Part shown: one piece after another, positions 17,625-26,393 of the stretch
Position numbering within the stretch: position 1 is the stretch's first letter
Layout of the letters: each line of letters starts with the position of its first letter
NCBI RefSeq assembly: GCF_022549355.1
Contig: NZ_JAKZGL010000007.1
Coordinates: 62,001-126,000 of the forward strand
Direction: 5' to 3'
DNA length: 64,000 nucleotides
From: Acinetobacter sp. NIPH 2699
Lineage (GTDB): Bacteria > Pseudomonadota > Gammaproteobacteria > Pseudomonadales > Moraxellaceae
The notes under the pieces: model-generated
What the model saw: the letters and a program-made list of their open reading frames with translations, nothing else
Told to the model about the DNA's origin: nothing
Databases searched by the model: none
Position numbers and translations under genes: made by a program

Positions 17625-18476
17625 ATGTCTGTCGGTACTATAGTCGTCTTAGCGTTTTTAGCATTTGTTGCTACAACCATTTTCAAAGGGGTACGTCTCG
17701 TTCCTCAAGGCTATAAATGGATTGTACAACGATTGGGTAAATACCATACCACTTTAGGCCCCGGTCTAAATTTCGTTATTCCTTATATTGATGAAGTGGC
17801 TTATAAAATCACCACTAAAGATATTGTTTTGGATATTCCGTCACAAGAAGTCATTACCCGTGACAACGCTGTTTTAGTCATGAATGCTGTGGCATATATC
17901 AATATTACAACACCTGAAAAAGCGGTTTATGGTATCGAAAACTATAGCTGGGCTATTCAGAATATGGTTCAGACCTCACTCCGTTCAATCGCAGGTGAAA
18001 TGAGCTTAGATGATGCTTTATCTTCTCGGGATCAAATCAAGGCGAAACTTAAAGCTGCTATTTCTGAAGATATTTCAGATTGGGGGATTACCCTTAAAAC
18101 AGTTGAGATCCAAGATATTCAACCATCACATACCATGCAATCTGCAATGGAAGCGCAAGCTGCTGCTGAACGTCAACGTCGTGCAACAGTAACCAAAGCT
18201 GATGGTGAGAAACAAGCTGCGATCTTAGAGGCTGATGGTCGTTTAGAAGCATCTCGTCGTGATGCAGAAGCTCAGGTTGTTCTTGCTGAAGCATCAAAAC
18301 GCGCAATTGAAATGGTAACAAGCGCTGTTGGTGACAAAGAAACACCTGTCGCTTACTTGCTTGGTGAACAATATGTCAAAGCAATGCAAGAGTTAGCAAA
18401 ATCAAGCAATGCCAAAACTGTGGTCTTGCCTGCTGATGTATTAAATACAATTCGTGGGTTAATGGGCAAACACTAA
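17625..18476 (+). CDS. SPFH/stomatin-like membrane protein (QmcA type)
   Basis: 283 aa. One N-terminal transmembrane helix, then the SPFH domain (VPQGYKWIVQRLGKYHTTLGPGLNFVIPY, followed by SQEVITRDNAVLVMNAVAYI), then an Ala/Glu/Arg-rich helical region (~170-240) typical of oligomerising stomatins. AGAGGG precedes the ATG. Encoded directly after its NfeD partner. Confidence 0.9.
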   Translation: MSVGTIVVLAFLAFVATTIFKGVRLVPQGYKWIVQRLGKYHTTLGPGLNFVIPYIDEVAYKITTKDIVLDIPSQEVITRDNAVLVMNAVAYINITTPEKAVYGIENYSWAIQNMVQTSLRSIAGEMSLDDALSSRDQIKAKLKAAISEDISDWGITLKTVEIQDIQPSHTMQSAMEAQAAAERQRRATVTKADGEKQAAILEADGRLEASRRDAEAQVVLAEASKRAIEMVTSAVGDKETPVAYLLGEQYVKAMQELAKSSNAKTVVLPADVLNTIRGLMGKH

Positions 18477-18491
18477 GCCAATTTAACGACA

Positions 18492-18526
18492 AAAAATAAA
18501 GCAGCGTATACGCTGCTTTATTTTTA
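18492..18526. terminator. Bidirectional terminator between SPFH and YjbR genes
   Basis: A 15-bp stem (18492-18506 with 18511-18525) with loop TATA, flanked by A and T tracts. It serves the convergent genes on both sides; the minus-strand stop codon lies inside its last bases. Confidence 0.85.
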
Positions 18527-18892
18527 AGTATCCTGCATCAGTTTTCGTGTTTTGACAGGAAGTTTTTTTACCACCAAATCATAGGAATCTTTGATTAAAT
18601 CCTGAACCAAATCAGCGGTGATATCTGCACGACTGGCAATCGAAATCCAATGCTTTTTGTTCATGTGATACCCTGCTGAAACAGAAGGATATAAGTCCTG
18701 ATATTCCAGACTTTTCTCAGGCTTACATTTAACAGTCACAATCAATTTGCCTGAGTGATAAGCAACATACATAAACATCTTGTCAAAAACTTTAAAAACC
18801 TCACAATCAGGTCCAAAAGGCTGTGACTGAACCGAAAAAGCGAGTTTTTGCCCATAGGCTAAAGCAAATTGTTCTAATTGATCTTCATTCAT
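18524..18892 (-). CDS. MmcQ/YjbR family protein
   Basis: 122 aa, standard length for YjbR. Conserved parts are FGPDCEVFKVFDKMF, LIVTVKCKPEKSLEY, VSAGYHMNKKHWISI and an acidic C-terminal helix LVQDLIKDSYDLVVKKL. The family has a double-wing fold resembling DNA-binding domains; the biochemical role is unknown. Confidence 0.85.
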   Translation of the reverse strand: MNEDQLEQFALAYGQKLAFSVQSQPFGPDCEVFKVFDKMFMYVAYHSGKLIVTVKCKPEKSLEYQDLYPSVSAGYHMNKKHWISIASRADITADLVQDLIKDSYDLVVKKLPVKTRKLMQDT

Positions 18893-18934
18893 AAGACCCG
18901 ATGCATATTTATGGATATATGGTCTTAGCTTAGA

Positions 18935-19846
18935 TTAACTTTGACGTGCTAACAAGAATTGTGAAATCGCAACCAGCTCTTTAGCGTCATCACCAAAATG
19001 TGCCAATGCCTCAAAGGCCTGATCATGCAAAGTTTGAGCATAAGCTTGTGCTTGTTCCAAGCCCATCAATGCAGGATAAGTCGATTTTTGGACTTGTTCA
19101 TCTTTACCCGCAGTTTTACCTAAAGTTTCAGTACTTGCAGTAATATCCAAAATGTCGTCTTGCACTTGGAAAGCAAGCCCAATGCTCTGACCAAACTGGC
19201 GTAGTTTAGGAATCGCCTGATCTGTACCATCAAAAGTGGTCACAGCACCCATCATGATCGCAGCCTGAATCAGCGCACCAGTTTTATTACGATGGATATT
19301 TTCTAATTCAGCTTGATCAACCAGTTTACCTTCAGCTTGTAAATCTAAAACCTGTCCACACACCATTTTTGAACTGGCGGTTGCTAAAATTTGTATTTGT
19401 TTAAGAATAATCGTTGCATCTGTACCCTGCCCTTGCTCATCGAACAAACGGCTACCCAAAACCTCAAACGCCATCGACTGTAAAATATCACCTGCCAACA
19501 ATGCCGTATCTTCACCAAAAGCCACATGACAAGTGGGTTGCCCGCGACGCAATAAATCATTGTCCATACACGGCAAATCATCATGTGCCAAGGAATAACA
19601 ATGAATTAACTCAACGGCGACAGCCGCACGTCGAGCAGCGGCAAAATGAGGATTGGATTGCAATGAAGCCGTTGCATAACATAATGCTGGACGAATACGC
19701 TTTCCACCTAACATCACGGTATGGTGGACTGCTGCCTTGAGTGGTTCTGGAATGGAAAATGCAGCCAATGCGGTCAATAAATCTTGTTGAATACGTTGTT
19801 GAGCTTGTTCTAGAACATTCGCATTAACTTGAGAAATAGATGACAC
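18935..19846 (-). CDS. ispA: Farnesyl/geranyl diphosphate synthase
   Basis: 303 aa polyprenyl synthetase. The start is a GTG preceded by GAGG at 5 nt. First aspartate-rich motif DDLPCMDNDLLRRG, second QVQDDILDI, the GGKRIRPAL block and AGKDE are intact. Condenses IPP with allylic diphosphates for quinones, undecaprenyl phosphate and prenylation. The xseB and dxs neighbours common elsewhere are absent. Confidence 0.92.
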   Translation of the reverse strand: MSSISQVNANVLEQAQQRIQQDLLTALAAFSIPEPLKAAVHHTVMLGGKRIRPALCYATASLQSNPHFAAARRAAVAVELIHCYSLAHDDLPCMDNDLLRRGQPTCHVAFGEDTALLAGDILQSMAFEVLGSRLFDEQGQGTDATIILKQIQILATASSKMVCGQVLDLQAEGKLVDQAELENIHRNKTGALIQAAIMMGAVTTFDGTDQAIPKLRQFGQSIGLAFQVQDDILDITASTETLGKTAGKDEQVQKSTYPALMGLEQAQAYAQTLHDQAFEALAHFGDDAKELVAISQFLLARQS

Positions 19847-20295
19847 AATTGCCTCGGGAAATCTTAATGGAAGAATAAAATGGCGAGACTCAATCAGCCC
19901 GTCAGAATCGCGACATCATAACATTATTTATCTAGAGAATTTGTGTTTGTATTTTTAATAGATTCAAAATAATAAAGACCAGAATAAGGTATACCAATCA
20001 TTTAAAAAATCTATTTAATACCTACTGAGTTCTATCCTGTGATTTACTTGTGCTAAAAGTCATCCACAACCTGCGTGGTATCTGCAATATATTGTTTTTG
20101 CAACAGAATTAACTATATGCAAATAGTGAACAGGTTTTGTGGATGAGAAAGTTTTTGGTTACTTTTTTTAAAAAGTAACGTAGCTCTGTGATTCGATCTA
20201 AATTAATCACGGTAAGACCCTGAAAAGAAGAAACTCATAACAAATCAGCATGACTAAACCGAAAATATGATCAAATATATATTACAGTGACAACA
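19847..20295. other. Intergenic gap with two inverted repeats
   Basis: 449 nt without a supported gene. CATCCACAACCTG (20061-20073) recurs inverted as CAGGTTTTGTGGATG (20131-20145), differing by a 2-nt indel; both arms resemble DnaA boxes (TTATCCACA) with one mismatch. A second repeat, GTTACTTTTT and AAAAAGTAAC (20158-20179), forms a tight 10-bp stem with a 2-nt centre. Function unknown. Confidence 0.4.
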
Positions 20296-21483
20296 TTAAA
20301 AACAATCAGCAGGCACACGCACCCAACCTTCCATTAACACACGTGCACTACGGCTCATAATGGCTTTTTTCACTGCCCATTTGCCATCAATCCACTCAGC
20401 TTGCGCACCAACCCGTAACGTTCCAGAAGGATGACCAAAACGAACCGCTTCACGCTCACCACCACCAGCCGCTAAATTGACTAAAGTTCCAGGAATCGCA
20501 GCCGCAGTACCAATCGCCACCGCAGCAGTCCCCATCATGGCATGGTGTAATTTGCCCATAGAAAGTGCACGAACTAATAAATCGACTTCGCTGATCTCAA
20601 CAGGTTTACCACTTGATGAAGTATAGCTTTTCGGTGGAGAGACAAAGGCAATTTTAGGCGTATGTTGACGTGCTGCGGCTTCAGAAATATCTTTGATCAA
20701 GCCCATTTGTACTGCGCCATAAGCACGAATCTTTTCAAAACGCGCTAAGGCAGCCAGATCACCATTAATATGATCTTGTAACTCAGTTCCTTGATAACCG
20801 ATATCTTCAGCATTGAGGAAAATGGTTGGAATACCCGCATTGATGAAAGTCGCTTGGAACGTTCCAACGTCAGGAACAACCAGTTGGTCCACGACATTGC
20901 CTGTAGGGAACATATCACCGCCCTCTTCCCCATCATCGGCAGGGTCTAGGAATTCAATTTGCACTTCTGCTGCGGGGAATGTTACGCCGTCTAGCTCAAA
21001 ATCACCTGTTTCCTGAACTTGCCCATCAGTCACGGGCACATGCGCGATAATGGTTTTTTGAATATTTTTCTGCCAGATACGCACTGTACAAATGCCATTT
21101 TCAGGAATACGTGCTGCATCGACCAAACCATTCGAAATCGCAAATGAACCCACTGCTGCGGTTAAATTTCCGCAGTTCCCACTCCAATCTACGAATGGTT
21201 GATCAATGGAGACTTGTCCAAATAAATAATCAACATCATGTTCTGGCTCTGAACTTTTTGCCAAAATCACGGTTTTACTGGTACTTGATGTTGCACCGCC
21301 CATCCCATCAATTTGTTTTGCATAAGGATCAGGACTACCAATCACACGTAACAGCAGTAGATCACGCGCTTTACCCGCAACTTGTGCCGCTTCAGGTAAA
21401 TCATCCAATTTGAAAAACACACCCTTACTTGTACCACCACGCATATAGGTTGCTGGGACTTTAATTTGTGGAACTGAACTCAT
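20296..21483 (-). CDS. prpF: 2-methylaconitate cis-trans isomerase PrpF
   Basis: 395 aa, the usual PrpF length. Conserved N-terminus ATYMRGGTSKGVFF, GSPDPYAKQIDGMGGATSSTSK, and the active-site region DWSGNCGNLTAAVG with its Cys. The family isomerises 2-methylaconitate in the 2-methylcitrate (propionate) pathway together with AcnD. Here neither acnD, prpB nor prpC is adjacent, so it is an orphan; it could instead act on another tricarboxylate, since PrpF-fold proteins include other isomerases. Confidence 0.8.
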   Translation of the reverse strand: MSSVPQIKVPATYMRGGTSKGVFFKLDDLPEAAQVAGKARDLLLLRVIGSPDPYAKQIDGMGGATSSTSKTVILAKSSEPEHDVDYLFGQVSIDQPFVDWSGNCGNLTAAVGSFAISNGLVDAARIPENGICTVRIWQKNIQKTIIAHVPVTDGQVQETGDFELDGVTFPAAEVQIEFLDPADDGEEGGDMFPTGNVVDQLVVPDVGTFQATFINAGIPTIFLNAEDIGYQGTELQDHINGDLAALARFEKIRAYGAVQMGLIKDISEAAARQHTPKIAFVSPPKSYTSSSGKPVEISEVDLLVRALSMGKLHHAMMGTAAVAIGTAAAIPGTLVNLAAGGGEREAVRFGHPSGTLRVGAQAEWIDGKWAVKKAIMSRSARVLMEGWVRVPADCF

Positions 21484-21850
21484 GTTAATTTCATCCTTTT
21501 ATCATGTTCTTGGTACAAAATATTGTGTCTAACGTTACTGCACCACGATCTAAAATGCCATATAGCTTATTATTTTTTGGCGATCATTGTCAGTAACAAC
21601 TGCTCTGTATCTTCCATCTATCAGGATGATTAAACAATGACATCAAAGCCAACAAACGTGGTTTAAACAACAAAGATCGCACCTAACAGCCTACAGGTCT
21701 ATCAAACTTAAGTTTACCATTTACTCAAATATAAGATTTTAAATAACTTTTTAAAACAACTTTCCAGTCATACCCAGACTGTACTTTTACTAGGCGAAAA
21801 TCTTTCAATCTATTAGAATAATCCACTTATTCCTCGTCGAGCTCAGTCCT
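21484..21850. other. Divergent promoter region between prpF and permease
   Basis: 367 nt between divergent genes. AT-rich, without a convincing -10/-35 pair, operator or hairpin that I can support. Confidence 0.4.
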
Positions 21851-23209
21851 TTGAACAACGATTCCTCTCAACTTCAGCGTGGACTAAAAAACCGTCATAT
21901 CCAACTCATCGCGATGGGTGGGGCAATTGGTACGGGGTTATTTTTAGGTTCTGCACAAGTGATCCAGTCTGCTGGACCATCTATTATTTTGGGTTATGCA
22001 ATTGGCGGTTTGATTGCCTTTTTAATCATGCGCCAACTCGGTGAAATGATCGTCGAAGAACCAGTTGCAGGTTCATTTAGTCATTTTGCATATCAATATT
22101 GGGGTAAATTTCCAGGCTTTTTATCGGGTTGGAACTATTGGGTCCTTTATATTTTAGTTGCCATGGCGGAACTCACCGCAGTCGCAAAATATATTAGTTA
22201 TTGGTGGCCTCATATTCCTGCTTGGTCTTCAGTCTTATTTTTCTTTGTGGTCATCACAGCAATTAACTTAACCAATGTCAAATTCTACGGCGAGTCAGAA
22301 TTTTGGTTAGCAATCATCAAAGTCACCGCAGTGATTGCCATGATTCTTTTTGGTTTGTTCTTGATTGCGACTGCTGATGCAAATTCAACAGCCTCGTTTA
22401 GCAACCTTTGGACTCATGGTGGCTTCTTCCCAAATGGTTTTGAAGGCTTATTCTTCATGCTGGCTTTCCTAATGTTCGCTTTCGGTGGTATTGAACTGAT
22501 CGGGATGGCGGCGGCTGAAGCAAAAGATCCCAAGAAAACCATTCCAAAAGCCATCAACCAAGTTGTATTTCGTATTTTGATTTTCTATGTGGGTTCATTG
22601 ACGATTTTACTATCGCTTGTGCCGTGGAATCAGCTTGACTTAGGTGGTTTGGATAAAAGTCCATTTGTGATGATTTTTAGTCAAATGGGGATTGGCTGGG
22701 CTGCTCATTTACTGAATTTTATTATTTTGACCGCAGCACTCTCGGTTTATAACAGTGGTATGTACGCCAATAGCCGTATGTTATATGGTTTAGCGAAACA
22801 AGGTAATGCACCGAAAGTCTTTACCAAAGTAAATAAACAAGGTGTACCGATTCCTGCTGTTTTACTGTCTGCGTTATTGATCTTTGGCTGTGTACTTTTA
22901 AACTATTTTGTTCCAGAAGATGCCCTCGGTCATTTAATGTATGTGGTGGTCGGTGCTTTGGTGCTTAACTGGGCAATGATCAGCCTAACGCATTTGAAAT
23001 TTAAAGCGATGGTGAAGCAAAAAGATTTAAAAACCAGCTTCCCTGCTTTATGGTCACCTTTTAGTAACTATCTGGTATTGGCATTTATTGGGGTTGTGCT
23101 ATATATCATGTGGCAGCAAGGCTTTAAAGAATCGGTACTGATGATTCCAATCTGGATCGTATTGATGTTTATTTTGTATAGGCTTCTCAATCTGAAAGCC
23201 AAGAACTAA
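21851..23209 (+). CDS. AAT-family amino acid permease
   Basis: 452 aa, 12 predicted transmembrane helices. The signature GLKNRHIQLIAMGGAIGTGLF, then GEMIVEEPVAGSFSHFAYQYWG and GFLSGWNYW, identify the APC/AAT subfamily (AroP, PheP, ProY, GabP). The exact substrate cannot be assigned. The start is taken as TTG at 21851: the next in-frame ATG would remove the conserved N-terminus and a stop lies at 21791. It has its own terminator just before tRNA-Arg. Confidence 0.85.
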   Translation: MNNDSSQLQRGLKNRHIQLIAMGGAIGTGLFLGSAQVIQSAGPSIILGYAIGGLIAFLIMRQLGEMIVEEPVAGSFSHFAYQYWGKFPGFLSGWNYWVLYILVAMAELTAVAKYISYWWPHIPAWSSVLFFFVVITAINLTNVKFYGESEFWLAIIKVTAVIAMILFGLFLIATADANSTASFSNLWTHGGFFPNGFEGLFFMLAFLMFAFGGIELIGMAAAEAKDPKKTIPKAINQVVFRILIFYVGSLTILLSLVPWNQLDLGGLDKSPFVMIFSQMGIGWAAHLLNFIILTAALSVYNSGMYANSRMLYGLAKQGNAPKVFTKVNKQGVPIPAVLLSALLIFGCVLLNYFVPEDALGHLMYVVVGALVLNWAMISLTHLKFKAMVKQKDLKTSFPALWSPFSNYLVLAFIGVVLYIMWQQGFKESVLMIPIWIVLMFILYRLLNLKAKN

Positions 23210-23228
23210 ACAGTTGATCGGTTTATTC

Positions 23229-23260
23229 AAAAAGTGATTGCTTCGGCAGTCACTTTTTTA
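23229..23260 (+). terminator. Rho-independent terminator of the permease gene
   Basis: A 13-bp stem with one mismatch, tetraloop TTCG (23242-23245) and T-run, 20 nt after the permease stop. Confidence 0.9.
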
Positions 23261-23279
23261 TTTATAATCATAAAATTAT

Positions 23280-23355
23280 ACGCCCTTAGCTTAACTGGAT
23301 AGAGCAGTTGCCTCCTAAGCGACCGACGTGGGTTCGAGTCCCGCAGGGCGTACCA
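23280..23355 (+). tRNA. tRNA-Arg(CCU)
   Basis: 76 nt cloverleaf: acceptor ACGCCCT with AGGGCGT, anticodon stem GTTGC/GCGAC with loop CTCCTAA (anticodon CCT, read CCU), T-loop TTCGAGT with stem TGGG/CCCG, and a genomically encoded CCA at 23353-23355. Reads AGG codons. Confidence 0.95.
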
Positions 23356-23466
23356 TTAAAATACTATACTCATCATGAGCTAGGTTATATTCAACTCATA
23401 GGTTGAGTGGGTATAACACATCTTAGAAATAGACCATATATTTCATACATTGGTTCAACACTAAGA

Positions 23467-24564
23467 TTAACGTCTATCAATATATTCCAGATATCCACGG
23501 CCATTTAAGGTCTTTCCATTAAACACACCACGCCATGCATAAGAAGAAACAAAGCCAGCCGCTAAACCATAACAATATGGCGTATCAACTTGCCCATTGA
23601 TATCTAGGATGAGCTTTTGGTTATGGTAAGCAGTCCATCTAAACGTATCAGGAACATCCATGTGATAAGCATCTGGGGTAAGTTGAGGCTCATGTTTGAG
23701 CTTGGTAACTTCAAAATGAATCTCACCATTGTATTGAATCGAGGTTCCATTGATATGGCGATAATAAACCGCCGTTATAACAGGTTGATCTTCATAGCAA
23801 ATGAACGCTAATAAAAGTTGTTGTTCTTGGTCAATATTAATAACTTGGTAGCTAAAAATTTTTACTGGAATTTGGAAATGATTAACTAACCATTGGTTTT
23901 TCAACATTGATGTCGCTACAGCTTTCCATGATTCAAGAGTACAAATCCCTTGTATTTCTGTTCTTTTGCCTTGCTGAACTAGAAATCCCTTATAGTGCAT
24001 GAGCGTACTAAAATGTTTATAAAAAGCACTATATGCAAACCAAGTCATTGCTTGAGTTGGCACTAATCGTAATTGAAGCTGTAGGTCCTCTCTGTTCGTC
24101 ACCAAGGTGTAACCCTCACCCTCTTCATACATTGAGGTTTGATTCGCAAAATTAATCGCAAAGGGTTCACTACTAAATTTTATGTCATTCTTAATTGAAT
24201 ACGTATTAAAAGCTTCTTCAGTGCTAGACAGTGCCGTTCCGTGGACCAAAGAAGCAGTATCACCTTTTCCATCAACAGACATTTTAAATTCAGAGTCAGT
24301 AATGGGAAATCCAACATAACCGATTACAGATGCCCAAGATAAATAGCGATAGGGTTCAGGTAAATCTGGAATCATGACACCATAATGTGTACTTGCATAA
24401 TACTTATAATTCGTATGTGGGCTAAGTTCATAAACTCTAGGTAAAGATGCTTGTTTTTCTGGTTGAACAGCACCCAATATTACTCCTGAAATTTTTGCAA
24501 TCTTTTGATTTACTCTATCTTTCGCCGTGCTTATCGTATTTTTACTTGAAACGATCTTCTTCAT
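23467..24564 (-). CDS. Conserved hypothetical protein, possibly lipocalin/AttH-like
   Basis: 365 aa, not recognised with certainty. No signal peptide or transmembrane segment is clear. Many alternating strands and the tail YCYGLAAGFVSSYAWRG then GRGYLEYIDRR recall AttH/carotenoid-hydratase-like or DUF2804-like beta proteins in Acinetobacter. The N-terminal ~35 residues are basic. Lies 111 nt from tRNA-Arg on the opposite strand. Codon use is ordinary, so it is probably resident and not a mobile element. Confidence 0.6.
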   Translation of the reverse strand: MKKIVSSKNTISTAKDRVNQKIAKISGVILGAVQPEKQASLPRVYELSPHTNYKYYASTHYGVMIPDLPEPYRYLSWASVIGYVGFPITDSEFKMSVDGKGDTASLVHGTALSSTEEAFNTYSIKNDIKFSSEPFAINFANQTSMYEEGEGYTLVTNREDLQLQLRLVPTQAMTWFAYSAFYKHFSTLMHYKGFLVQQGKRTEIQGICTLESWKAVATSMLKNQWLVNHFQIPVKIFSYQVINIDQEQQLLLAFICYEDQPVITAVYYRHINGTSIQYNGEIHFEVTKLKHEPQLTPDAYHMDVPDTFRWTAYHNQKLILDINGQVDTPYCYGLAAGFVSSYAWRGVFNGKTLNGRGYLEYIDRR

Positions 24565-24987
24565 TGAACTCTCGCCTTGACGACTAAATAACCTTAAGAT
24601 TCCATTTTAGAACCATGGAAAGAAATTAAAATGTTCATAGGGGACAACTCATCCCTTAAAAATAATGTTCATAATTCAATCGAGATAAATAAAGTTCATT
24701 TAAATATTAGACCAAAGGTTTCTTTTAATTTTATAAAATCCCCACTCATAATTTTACTTCTTATTCAAAATGCAATTTGATATCAGGTGCCCGCATCATA
24801 TCCCCAGAAACTACACACATCTGCATAGCAAAATTATACGCTTATAGAGGTACGCCCTTTGTTGAACAAACATTCTTTTTTGCGACATCGTTAATCAACG
24901 CGCTTGAAAATTGTCCACGATACTTTTCAAGCGCCACGGTTGAGATCAGCTATTCACTCACCCATATAAATCTATACTTTTACCCTT
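24565..24987. other. Intergenic gap with an 11-bp perfect hairpin
   Basis: 423 nt with no supported gene; the 73-codon frame inside has unlikely composition. GCGCTTGAAAA (24900-24910) pairs with TTTTCAAGCGC (24924-24934) around a 13-nt loop. It lies 54 nt after the modA stop and may help end that transcript, though no T-run follows. Confidence 0.4.
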
Positions 24988-25767
24988 TTACTTACTGACA
25001 GGAAGAACACTAAAACCGTATTTTGTAAAAACAGTTTTTGCCTGACCACTTTGTAAAAATTTATAGAATTTCACCGATTCTGGATTGCTCTTGGTCAATC
25101 CAACAGGATAAATAATCGGTGGATGGGTATTTTCAGGGAACACTCCTGCAACCACGACATCTTTACTGATCGCAGCATCCGTTGCGTAAACAATACCAAT
25201 TTGGCACTCTCCTCGTGCCACGAAGTTTAATGCCGCACGAACATCTTCAGTTTCTACCAAACGCGGTTCGACTTTCTCCCACCATCCTAGTGAAGTTAAA
25301 GCCTGTTTCGCATATTTACCGACAGGAACACTTTTGGTATCACCTGTACAAAGTTTGCCGCGTAATACTGTATTTGGATCAAAACTTTTATCCATTTTAA
25401 TTTTAATCGGACGATCTTTAGGCGTAATCACCACCAAACGATTCCCCAATAAATTGATACGGTCTTTCTCTGCAACCAATTGTTTATTTTGTAAATAATC
25501 CATCCATTGAACATCGGCTGAGATAAACACATCGGCTGGCGCGCCTGCTTCGATCTGTTTCGCCAAAGTCGAAGACCCCGCATAAGAGGTTTTGACTTCT
25601 ACTTTATTTTTTTGCTCGTAAATTGCATCCAGATCATTGATGGCATTGGTTAAACTGGCTGCGGCATAGACAGTCACGGTATCTGCCGCGGAAACATTGA
25701 CACTGAGTAATAGACTTCCGCCAAGAAGTGCCCATACCAATCCATCTTTCTTGAAACTTGCTAACAT
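24988..25767 (-). CDS. modA: Molybdate-binding periplasmic protein ModA
   Basis: 259 aa. Signal peptide to about residue 28, then the ModA core: TVYAAASLTNAINDL, SYAGSSTLAKQIEAGAPADVFISAD, RLVVITPKD and RGECQIGIVYATDA. Binds molybdate (or tungstate) for the ABC importer. The permease and ATPase genes modB and modC are not next to it, which is unusual. A ModE-like palindrome lies 22 nt upstream of the start, and the upstream genes are a molybdopterin-domain protein and a TonB receptor on the same strand. Confidence 0.9.
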   Translation of the reverse strand: MLASFKKDGLVWALLGGSLLLSVNVSAADTVTVYAAASLTNAINDLDAIYEQKNKVEVKTSYAGSSTLAKQIEAGAPADVFISADVQWMDYLQNKQLVAEKDRINLLGNRLVVITPKDRPIKIKMDKSFDPNTVLRGKLCTGDTKSVPVGKYAKQALTSLGWWEKVEPRLVETEDVRAALNFVARGECQIGIVYATDAAISKDVVVAGVFPENTHPPIIYPVGLTKSNPESVKFYKFLQSGQAKTVFTKYGFSVLPVSK

Positions 25768-25788
25768 GGTTTTATCCTTTATTTCATT

Positions 25789-25812
25789 CGATATATTTTT
25801 ATAAATATATCG
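25789..25812 (-). promoter_or_regulatory. ModE-like palindrome upstream of modA
   Basis: CGATATAT-N8-ATATATCG, 8-bp perfect arms within 24 bp, between the stop of the upstream gene and modA. Same architecture as the palindrome at 28444-28467. CGNTATAT-type inverted half-sites are the known form of ModE operators in proteobacteria, where ModE-molybdate represses modA. Confidence 0.6.
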
Positions 25813-25845
25813 CTTGGTAGAGATACATTAAAAGTGATTCCGTTT

Positions 25846-26382
25846 TTAATCTGTTACTTTTAATACACTGATTTCTTTAAGCCATTTTACAAAGCGTGGA
25901 CCTGATGCAAGATCACGTGTTGAGAGTAACGCGATCTGTCCTGCTTTGGGGTCTAAAGGCAGACCATTTTTTTGATACACAATGATGATCCCTTGACCAT
26001 TGGGTGAATTGAATAATTCATTCCATGAAAAAATAGCTTTATAACCATCACTTGCTGTGGCGACAATAACCATCTTTTTAACATCGTTATGATCTTTGCG
26101 GATGATCTCAGCTTGATTCAACAAATCTGTGAGTAGTACCCCCTTAAAATCTGCTGCTTCAGCCCTGAGTTGTCCTTTCATCGTGGTAATGGCCACACGC
26201 TGGGTCGATTGCTGTGGAAACTGCTTTAAAGCATTCACATCGAGCGTCAGTGGTGTGTTTACCAGACCATTGATCGCCACTTGTGTGCTGACATATTGCT
26301 CAGGATACTGAACCTCAGAATGTGCATAATTAAACTGCATCGGCAAACACATTAAACCAACCATCATCAAAATTCTATACAT
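25846..26382 (-). CDS. Secreted molybdopterin-binding-domain oxidoreductase-like protein
   Basis: 178 aa from the ATG at 26382, chosen for AAAGGA upstream; the longer frame runs into the TonB receptor gene. Signal peptide to about residue 22 (…NYAHS). The body resembles the sulfite-oxidase/Oxidored_molyb domain: FKGVLLTDLLNQAEI, MVIVATASDGYKAIFSWNELF, GPRFVKWLKEISVLKV. Too short for a full enzyme and without the conserved cofactor cysteine I would expect, so it may bind rather than catalyse. Encoded 11 nt after the TonB receptor and 78 nt before modA, suggesting a shared role in molybdenum handling. Confidence 0.6.
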   Translation of the reverse strand: MYRILMMVGLMCLPMQFNYAHSEVQYPEQYVSTQVAINGLVNTPLTLDVNALKQFPQQSTQRVAITTMKGQLRAEAADFKGVLLTDLLNQAEIIRKDHNDVKKMVIVATASDGYKAIFSWNELFNSPNGQGIIIVYQKNGLPLDPKAGQIALLSTRDLASGPRFVKWLKEISVLKVTD

Positions 26383-26393
26383 CGTTATATCCT

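Noticed and set aside
24849..24857. GGTACGCCC, inverse of the 3' end of tRNA-Arg, as a possible attachment-site remnant
   Set aside because: Only 9 bp, in inverted rather than direct orientation, and no integrase or mobile gene lies between.
24777..24998. 73-codon plus-strand frame between the hypothetical gene and modA
   Set aside because: Unlikely composition, no ribosome-binding site, and it runs into the 3' end of modA on the other strand.
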